Part shown: positions 28,373-37,300 of the stretch, piece after piece
How positions within the stretch are numbered: the first letter of the stretch is position 1
How the letters are laid out: each line of letters begins with the position of its first letter
Assembly (NCBI GenBank): GCA_016194635.1
Contig: JACQBC010000033.1
Span: forward strand, 1-64,000
DNA length: 64,000 nucleotides
Source of the DNA: Gammaproteobacteria bacterium
GTDB taxonomy: Bacteria > Pseudomonadota > Gammaproteobacteria > UBA6429 > Thiohalophilaceae
Direction of reading: 5' to 3'
Position numbers and translations under genes: made by a program
The notes under the pieces: generated by a model
Told to the model about the DNA's origin: nothing
The model's database searches: none
The model's input: only the letters and a program-made list of their open reading frames with translations

Positions 28373-29845
28373 ATGTTTGCTTCACAATTTTCACGACGTG
28401 GTTGGATAACGTCATTGTTTATCGCGTGCGCTTTACCGGTGGCGGCGCAGTCGCTACGGGTACAGTGCCCAACCAGCACCACCTTACACCCGGCCGTCGC
28501 CCCGACGGCGGATAACCCCACCGGCGCCAATCCTGGGATCAAATGTCAAGAGATTTCCGGTGGTGACGGTTACGCCACCATGGGCGATGGTACCCAAACC
28601 TATCTATTCGGTTTTGGTCCGCTCTCGGGGATGGATCAAATCAACCAAGGCAAGCCAGGTACGCAATCATCGGGTGATTTTAACAAGGCGTATAACAGTC
28701 AATATTTTCCTGGCGTGGACGCTAACAGCGGCAATGCCCTGGTTCCGGACCCCACCTATAACAATCTGTCGCCGGCAAACAGCAACGGCGCGGTAATGGA
28801 CCCCGCCGAGATGATGAACGTCGGCGTGCTCGCCGCCCAGCAGCCCGCTCCGATGATGGCCATTGATGAAGACGATGAGTTCTTCTTAACCTTGAGCAAC
28901 GTCGGCATGATCATGCGCCCGGATTTGTTTGAACAACATACCGTGCATTTCCACGGTTATCCCAACGCCTCGTCGTATTTTGACGGGGTGCCGGATGCAT
29001 CGGTCGCGATTAATATCTCCGGCAGCATGACGTATTACTACACCGCCCCGGATGCCGGTACGTACTTCTTCCACTGTCATATCACGCCACCCGAACATTT
29101 ACAGATGGGCATGGTAGGGCAGTTATACGTGCGTCCACGCCAAAACCGCCTACCCGCCGGAGCAAGTTTGTACGCGGCGGCGGCGGCGCATCCCTGTGCC
29201 GTGGGCGATATCTTGTGTACAAGCCCGCCGCCCGCGGTGGATACCGGAGCGACCCAACCCGCGAATGGCGCAATGTATGCGTATAACGACGGTAATGCCA
29301 CCACCCGTTATGACGTTGAGTATCCTCTCCAGATGATGGGGTTTGATCCAACCTTCCACTTTGTCGGCATGACGTTTAACCCCGAAGATTTCTCCGGGAT
29401 GCAGGATAAATACTTCATGTTGAGCGGCCGTAGTTATCCCGACACGGTGAACGCTGGGATCATTACTACCCAAGCCTCGGACGGTCTGGCGCGTCCTTCG
29501 CAAGTGCAGCCCACACTGATCACGATCGACAAGACCAACGGCCAAACCCGCGCGCTGTTGCGTATTTCTAATTTGAATATCACGCAATTTAACACCTTGG
29601 CGACCATCGGCATCCCCATGCATGTGATAGCGATCGATGCACGCTTACTGCGTGACGCCGCCGGTAACGATCTGGCCTATGACACCAACTCGGTCACCTT
29701 GGGTGGCGGTTCAACAGTGGATGTGATCCTCGACGCCACCAACATTCCGCTCGGCACCTATTTCTTATACACCACGAACCTCGACCATCTATCCAACGAT
29801 AAAGAAAATTTCGGTGGCATGATGACCGAGATCGCGATTAAGTAA
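28373..29845 (+). CDS. Secreted two-cupredoxin protein with a complete type 1 copper site
   Basis: 490 residues from ATG 28373 (GGAGG at 28364-28368), with a signal peptide ending near residue 25 (ALPVAAQ). Domain 1 holds HTVHFHG (His189, His192, His194) and YFFHCHITPPEHLQMGM (His234, Cys235, His236, His242, Met245/247). The Cys-His-Met set with His189 gives a type 1 site, and the two His-x-His pairs half of a trinuclear site. Domain 2 (about 330-490) keeps the cupredoxin fold (IPMHVIAIDARLLRD) but lacks the second set of His pairs. So it cannot make a full multicopper centre alone. Domain 1 style resembles two-domain copper oxidases. Followed after 14 bp by its apparent complement. Confidence 0.9.
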   Translation: MFASQFSRRGWITSLFIACALPVAAQSLRVQCPTSTTLHPAVAPTADNPTGANPGIKCQEISGGDGYATMGDGTQTYLFGFGPLSGMDQINQGKPGTQSSGDFNKAYNSQYFPGVDANSGNALVPDPTYNNLSPANSNGAVMDPAEMMNVGVLAAQQPAPMMAIDEDDEFFLTLSNVGMIMRPDLFEQHTVHFHGYPNASSYFDGVPDASVAINISGSMTYYYTAPDAGTYFFHCHITPPEHLQMGMVGQLYVRPRQNRLPAGASLYAAAAAHPCAVGDILCTSPPPAVDTGATQPANGAMYAYNDGNATTRYDVEYPLQMMGFDPTFHFVGMTFNPEDFSGMQDKYFMLSGRSYPDTVNAGIITTQASDGLARPSQVQPTLITIDKTNGQTRALLRISNLNITQFNTLATIGIPMHVIAIDARLLRDAAGNDLAYDTNSVTLGGGSTVDVILDATNIPLGTYFLYTTNLDHLSNDKENFGGMMTEIAIK

Positions 29846-29859
29846 GCAGGAGAAAAACT

Positions 29860-31314
29860 ATGTATCGCTTAAATAACATGTGTCGTCGCGTTACCGCGCT
29901 ACTCGCCCTAGTAGCCGGTCTGTGGTGGTTACCTGCGGTGCAGGCCGCCGTCCCGGGGATCACCGGCAGCAGTTTCAATCTTACCGCCAGCGCGGAATAC
30001 ATCAGCCAACCCGACGGGGCGATGATCTATTCCTTGGGGTACGGTTGCAGCGCCGGGTATATTCCTACCTTTGTACCGTTCTCGCCCAAAACCGGCGGTT
30101 GTCCCTTGATGCAAATACCGGGGCCGACCTTGATTGTGAGTGAAGGCTCGACGGTATCCATTACCCTAACCAATGCACTACCAGCCGCGATTGGCAATAC
30201 TTCGATCGTGTTCGCCGGTATGACGGTGACCAGCCTAGGCGGTGTGGATGGATTGACCACCAAGGAAGCCGCGCCCGGTATTCCCGTGACCTATACCTTC
30301 ACGGCCACCAAGCCCGGGACCTACGCCTATTACAGCGGTAGCCAACCGGACGTGCAAGTCGCCATGGGTTTATACGGTGCCATCGTGGTATTGCCCAGCG
30401 CACCTCCGACCTGTACCAGCCATATCAAACCCGGCGAAACCGCCTTTGGTTTAGCCCCGGCGGCCTATGATCATCCGGATACCTGCTACGACCGCGAATA
30501 CCTGTTTCAATTTAGCGAAATTGATACCCGCCTGAACGATCAAGTCCTGGCCGCTGTGCAAGCCTGTCCCGCTGCGCCCTGTCCCGCATTGAGCGTCAAG
30601 ACCGAACCCAGTCAGCCGCAATATTTCTTGATCAACGGGCGTTCCATGCCGGACGTGATGGATCAAGAGTATTCCCCGGCCTATGTGCATCAACCTTATA
30701 ACGGCAATCCCCATATGCACCCGGGTGACTTGGTGTTGTTGCGGGTTATCGGTCAGGGCCGTTATCAACATCCGTTCCACATTCACGGTAACCACGCCCG
30801 CCTCTTGGCTATCGATGGCAATTTGATCCAAGTGAAAAACGACACCGTTGTGCCGGCGCGATTGGCCGGGCCGTTGTTATTCACCATTCCCACGGTTTCA
30901 GGCCAGGCGCAGGATTTGATTTACACCTGGACCGGTCAAGGCTTGAACTGGGACGTGTACGGCACGACCGATGGCCACTTATGTAACGGCTTAACGACGG
31001 CATCGCCAGGCTTTGATCCCTCCACCCATGAATACTGTCCGGACCACGGTAAAAAGATCCCGGTAACGCCGCCAGATCCGAATATCGTTGCCAATGGCTT
31101 GTGGTATGGCGGTACGCCGTACCTGGGTATGCAGTCCACCAGTCCTAATCCGTTACCACCAGGAGCGAATATCCAGAATCCCGGGGCCGGTTATGCCTAT
31201 ATGTGGCACTCGCATAACGAACGCGAAATTACCACCAATAACGTGTTTCCCGGGGGCATGATGATGATGCTTATCATCGAGCATCCAGCCACGGTTATTG
31301 ACGAATCACTGTAA
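29860..31314 (+). CDS. Secreted cupredoxin protein carrying the second half of a trinuclear copper site
   Basis: 484 residues, signal peptide about 1-29 (WLPAVQA). Domain 1 (35-180) has the cupredoxin fold (PGTYAYYSGSQPDVQVAMGLYG) but none of the usual His ligands. Domain 2 has HPFHIHG (His304, His307, His309) and MWHSHNERE (His450, His452), followed by PGGMMMM. The Cys of the normal HCH motif is Ser451, so there is no type 1 copper. This is the pattern seen in the copper-oxidase relatives that end in HSH-NE. With the preceding gene it offers exactly the missing two His pairs. Probably exported and folded with copper in the periplasm or outside. Confidence 0.9.
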   Translation: MYRLNNMCRRVTALLALVAGLWWLPAVQAAVPGITGSSFNLTASAEYISQPDGAMIYSLGYGCSAGYIPTFVPFSPKTGGCPLMQIPGPTLIVSEGSTVSITLTNALPAAIGNTSIVFAGMTVTSLGGVDGLTTKEAAPGIPVTYTFTATKPGTYAYYSGSQPDVQVAMGLYGAIVVLPSAPPTCTSHIKPGETAFGLAPAAYDHPDTCYDREYLFQFSEIDTRLNDQVLAAVQACPAAPCPALSVKTEPSQPQYFLINGRSMPDVMDQEYSPAYVHQPYNGNPHMHPGDLVLLRVIGQGRYQHPFHIHGNHARLLAIDGNLIQVKNDTVVPARLAGPLLFTIPTVSGQAQDLIYTWTGQGLNWDVYGTTDGHLCNGLTTASPGFDPSTHEYCPDHGKKIPVTPPDPNIVANGLWYGGTPYLGMQSTSPNPLPPGANIQNPGAGYAYMWHSHNEREITTNNVFPGGMMMMLIIEHPATVIDESL

Positions 31315-31346
31315 CAATAATGTCGCCTAAGTTTAGGAGAATCGCA

Positions 31347-34300
31347 ATGCGATCCAATACTTATCTAAAATCAGGTCAACGCAGCACTGCCATCGTGGCA
31401 GGTCTGTTATTGACCGCCAGCGCGGCCTTTGCCGTACCTGTCAGCACCACGGTAAACCTTACTGCACAACGTATGACAACGACGTTGCCGGACGGTAATG
31501 TCGTGCCGATGTGGGGATTATGCAGTACCGATGTCGCGGGAACCGCAACGTTGGGTGGGGCTACGCTCACGGGCGGTGCCTGTGTTAATACCGCCAACAG
31601 CTGGAGCCCCGGGCCGACCATCACCATCCCTTACGATGCGCTCAACGGTAATAGTCTGACGATCAATTTAACCAATAGCCTACCGACACCAACTTCAATT
31701 GTGATCCTCGGGCAGATCGGCGGGGGTTTGGGATTGCCTGACAAAGAACCCAGCCCAGCCCACGGCCCACAAGTAACGACCTGGCCGGCTAAAGGCGCGA
31801 ATCCGCCGCTGCCAGGAGATCCCGTCTTTACACCTCCAGCACAGGGGTTACGCGCGCGCTCCTTCTCGCCCGAAGCCGGTGCCAACGGTGGAATCCAGAC
31901 GTATAACTGGGCCACGCTCAAACCGGGTACCTACATCTATGAAACCGGTACCCATCCTTCGATTCAGGCCCCGATGGGGTTGTATGGATTGCTGGTGATA
32001 ACCGCGGCGCCCAATTCCACCGCAATACCGGCAACCGCGGGTGTGGCCTATCCTGGGATCAACTACGATGGCGACGCCGCGCTACTGTTTAGCGAAATCG
32101 ACCCCGTGTTGAATGCCGCGGTGGACGTCACCGCAGTGAACACCGCCGCCTGTCCGGCGGGCTTCGGCGTTTGCACCGGCGTGATCGATGAGACCCAATA
32201 TCCTCCGGCGGTAAACTACCAGCCGATGTATTTCTTGATCAACGGCCACCCGTTCGATCTTACCTCGCCCCAGACCAATGCCTTTGCCATCGGCATGACC
32301 GCCACCAGCGGTAATGTCATGGTACGTTTTGCCAACGCGGGTTTGCGCACCCATATCCCGACCGTGGTGGGTTTACCCATGTCCTTGGTTGCAGAAGACG
32401 GCAACCTGGCGCCCGGCCAACCCAAAGTCCAAAGCGAAGTGTTACTGAGCGCGGGCAAGACCTTTGATGTGATTGTTAACCCAACCGCACTCGCGGGGAT
32501 CTATGTCCCCAGCGCATTTGCGATCTTTGATCGCCAACTAAGCCTCTCCACTAATAAACAGATCGGTGGTATGCAAGCCATTCTGCAAGTCGCCGGGGGC
32601 GCCTTGCCTACCGCGCTGCAGTGCGCCGCGAACAACGATGTCTATACCGTGGCGGTCAACAGCGCTACCTTCAGCGGCAATGTACTGAGCAATGACCACG
32701 GTATTACCGGCGCCACCCTTGGTGCTGCTCCGGCCAATGGTACGGTCGTACTCAACAGCAATGGCACCTTTACCTATAAACCGACCGGCGCTGCGATAAC
32801 CGCCGATAGCTTTACCTACAGCGGTATCTGTGCCGCCACCCAGGCCAGCTTTACCGCCAACGTGAATTTGAATGTCGCCAGCGTGGGTACTGCGCCTACC
32901 GCCAATGCGGATCTTTATACCAGCAAGCTGGCTTCGTTGTTGAAAGTACAAAGCCCAGGGGTGTTGATCAACGACTCCGACCCCAGCGGTTATAAACTGA
33001 CAGCGGCCTTTGACAGTGCCGATGCCGGTATCACCGTTATTCTCAATCCCGACGGCTCATTTACCGCCCAACCGGCGACAGCACCTACAGTTACGACAAC
33101 GTATAAATTCAGTTATCACGTGGTGAACGCCCAAGGTACCCCCAGTGCCCCCGCCACAGTGAGCTTGACCTTCAATAAATCCACCGGTTTGCAAGTATCG
33201 GTATTAGACACCCAGGATAAAACCCCGATCCCCAACGGCGATTACAGCTGGACGATTGAAGAAGACCTAACGTATTACCACGATCCCTTGAATCCCACGG
33301 GTGTGGGTAATGGCACACCGCCGATGAGCTTGGCGACTAATTTTCACAGGAGCTACATGCCCTTGGTGGCCAGCGGTTGTACCGGTCCACGCAGTTGTGG
33401 TGATACCAATACCGTGGGAGGTAGCCCGATTGTGCAACAGATCCGTACCTCGCCCGCGGATGTCGTGCTCGATCCCAGCAAACGTTATTACCTTTCCGTG
33501 TTGCCTGGGGATGCGATTGACGGCAGCAGCAGCAACGGCGTGATTACCGCCATTGGCCACTCGATGGGCGGTGCCTCGATCGCCCCGGGTCAAACCGCGG
33601 TAACCGTGTTAACCCCACGCACCCCGATGCCGCCGGCGCAGATCAGTGTTGTGGTGTTTGAAGACGAAGCGCCAACCAACGGTGGTATCGACGGTGACCC
33701 CAGCAACCCAAATTCACCGGAAAAAGGCTTAGGCGGGTTTACCGTTAATTTATTCGACGTGCGTGGCAGCAGCGGTGACCAAGCCGGCCAGATGACCTAT
33801 GACGTTTACGGCATGCCATTCACCAACGCCCTCGCCAATACCATGTCCGGCACGGTGAACCAGTGCCCATTAACCTCGCCGATGGGCGTGGTGACCACCT
33901 GTCCGAATTTGGCCAGTGACGGCTCGTTATCGCCCTTGGCCGGTATGGCGCTGATCAAAAATGTTAACCCTGGCCGCTATGATGTTACCGCCACTCCCGG
34001 TGTTGAACGTGAAACCAAGGGTGAGCATTGGATCCAAGTGTCCACCCTGGAAGGCACACGCAATAACGATACCTTCGTGAAAGCCGGTGAACCCGGTTGG
34101 TGGCAAGAATTCGGCTCGCCCGGTTTCCACTCCTTCATCGGTTTCATGAATCCGGACCATGTTAAAGCCACCCACGATGCGCAACAAACGGCCTCGGCGG
34201 CCCCCGCGCAGTGGAGCAATACCATCACCGGTAAGATTTCCAGTCTGCACATGGACCGTCCTCCCGCCGCCAACTTGAACGATAGTTGCGCGGTGGGCGA

Positions 34301-37300
34301 TGCTACCGATCCGACGTGTCGCGCCTCCTTGTCCTACACCACTTGCCAAGTGAGCGTGAACCTAACCACGGGAACCAGCGCGAATATTGCTTACACACAA
34401 TGTGATGGCAACGGCAACTTTAGCCTGTCGGGTATTCCTCCGGGCAACCAAGAGCTGGTCATCTGGGATCAATGGCTGGACCAAATCATTGCCTATAAAG
34501 CCGTGGTTGTCCCCGCGAACAGCGTGAATCAAACGATAAACGCGGGCACGATCCCGGTCTTTAGTTGGTTCACGCGTGTTGAAATGAGCGCCTATAGCGA
34601 TTTGAACAAAAACGGTATTAAGGACGACGGCGAACCGCCGATCCAGCAGATGCCAACCTATGTGCGCTTCCGTGACGGTAGTATCTCCAATTATCTCGCA
34701 ACCGACTTCAGTGGGGACGGTGGAACCAACGAACTGTTCCCGCTGTTCAACTGGTATGTGGTCGAAACCGATACCACCCGCTACAAAGCAACCGGCGTGA
34801 ACGTGACCTACGATGCCGGTGGTAAACCGGATACCGCAGGCCCCTACGCCGGTGTATTGAACTCGACCGAAACCACCTCGTTACCCGCGAATTTACAGGT
34901 ACCGGGGGCGTTATACACCGCGGGCACGACCAACCGTATCGATCCGCCTTCCGTGCTAAGTGAAGGTGTGCAAGGTTTTATCAATCAAACCGCAGTGATC
35001 GATTGGGGTAAGCTGCCCTACGATCCGGGTGAGAACGGCGGTATTACCGGTATGGTGTACTACTCGTCCACCCGTGGTATTGATGATCCGCGCTTGACGG
35101 TGCAGTTCTCCTGGGAGCCGGCGATTCCGAATATCCCTGTGCGTCTGTACGCCAAAACGACCAATGCCGATGGCACCGACAGCTTGGTTTTAGTCGATAG
35201 CGCCGCCACCAGCAGTTGGGATGACGGTACCAGTTCGATACATTGTCCGGGCGATCCTTTATCCGATCCGTTTGTAACCAATTCCTTGGGCGCGGCCAAT
35301 CAGTTCAAGTGTTACGACGGTCAACACGTGTTTAACCAAGTGCAACCTGCTATCTATGATGGCCGTTATCGCTTCCCCAGCGCGAGTTATTTAGCGGCGC
35401 ATCCTACCGGTTTACCCACGGGCAAATACGTGGTCGAGGTCGTGTTGCCCGAGGGTTATCAAATTGTGCGTGAAGAAGATAAGAACATCCTCAACGGCGA
35501 CAGCTGGATTTCACCGAGCAGCGGCACTCAGTTCGCCGGTTTTGGTAACATCTTCATTCTGCCTGACCAAGCCACGATCAACGACTCGGTTAATCCTGGT
35601 TTTGGCTCGGTCTTTCCGCAGTGCGTCGGTAGCCCGCACCGCGTGCCGGACTATCTGAGCTTGTTCCCCGAACTAGGCAACAACTCGCCGTACGCCGGCT
35701 ATGATCGGGCGTTATGCGATCGCAAAGAAGTCGTGCTCAACGATCAAATGCAAGCCGTGGCGGATTTCCAAGCCTTTACCCAGGCGCCGATCGCGGGCCA
35801 CTACTCCGGCATGATGTTGAACGACGCCGCCGCGGAATTTGACCCCATTTCGCCCAGCTTCGGTGAAAAGGCCGCTTTACCCAATGCGCCGGTCTCCTTC
35901 CGTGATTACAACGGGGTGGAAATCGGGCGCGTGTATAACGACAAGTGGGGCACGTTTAACGGCCTGATGCCGTCCACCTGGGATGCGAATATTCCCAATC
36001 CCAGTGGTTACGCGCCGAATATGTTGACCTCGTGTATGAACGACCCCGGTCCGATCCCCGATCCAACCGGTGCCCTCGATCCAAAAACCGGTCTGGTGAA
36101 GATGATCATCGATCCGATGTACAACCCGATGTTCAGCAACTTCTGCTATGTCTGGCCCTATATGCCGGGTATTACCACCTACCTGGATACACCGGTATTA
36201 CCCGTGGCCGCGTATGCCTCCGCCTCGACCTATAACCCGGTGGATTGCCAATATGCTGATGCCACCCCCGCCATCAGCCGCGTGGACGGTGATTCCATCG
36301 GCCCTTGGGTCAGTGCTACAGGACACGCTATTACTATCACGGCGTTAGGTGATACCGCAGTACTCAATCCCGCCTATGAAGGCCCGACCGCGCTGACCGC
36401 GCCGGGTAATCAACCACGGATCACGCGTCACTACGGTTTTGGCGCAACCCCAGGTGTTGTCACGGTGAACGGCGTTGCCCTGAGCAATGTCAGCTGGAGT
36501 GATACCAGTATTACTGGAACCATTCCCACGGGCGCCACCACGGGTGAGTTGGTCATTACAACGGCCGCCGGTAAACAATCGATCGACACCATCACCGTGA
36601 ATATCGGTGGCAAAGCGCCGACGATCGTCAAACCGGCGGATCCACAAACCTCGTTGGCCACCGGCCTGGCCCATCCGATCCAGGACGCGATTGACGCCGC
36701 GGCACCGGGCGATCTGATCATCCTAGACGCCGGCAACTACCCTGAGTTGGTCATTATGTGGAAACCGGTACGCCTGCAAGGTGTGGGCGCCGCCTCGGTT
36801 ATCATTAACGCGACCAAGTACCCGAACCAAAAGGTGGCCACATGGCGTGATCGTATCAATAGCTTGTTCGGTGTTGATCCGACCACAGGCAATCAGACCC
36901 TGCCCAGCCAAGTGGACTTGCTGCCCGGCCAGGCCCCCGGAGCGGTGTTCTTGCTCGAACCGACAATCTTGTCGAGCGAAGAAGGACCGGGGATTGCTGT
37001 GTTAGCCAAAGGTTACGAGGCTAATAACACCACGCTACTTAACGGTGCTGCCGATTGCGTCAGTACTTCGCCGAACTATAGCGTGAGTAACTTTAAGTGT
37101 GCCGCAGCGCGGATTGACGGTGTAACCGTAACCGGGGGTGACTCCGGGGGTGGTATCTACGTCAACGGCTGGGCGCATAACTTAGAGATCGCCAACAACC
37201 GCGTCTACGGCAATGCCGGTCCCTTGCACGGCGGTATTCGTGTCGGTCAACCGTATTTAGTCGAACCCGCGATACCGGCCGCTGCTAATCTGAATACCTA

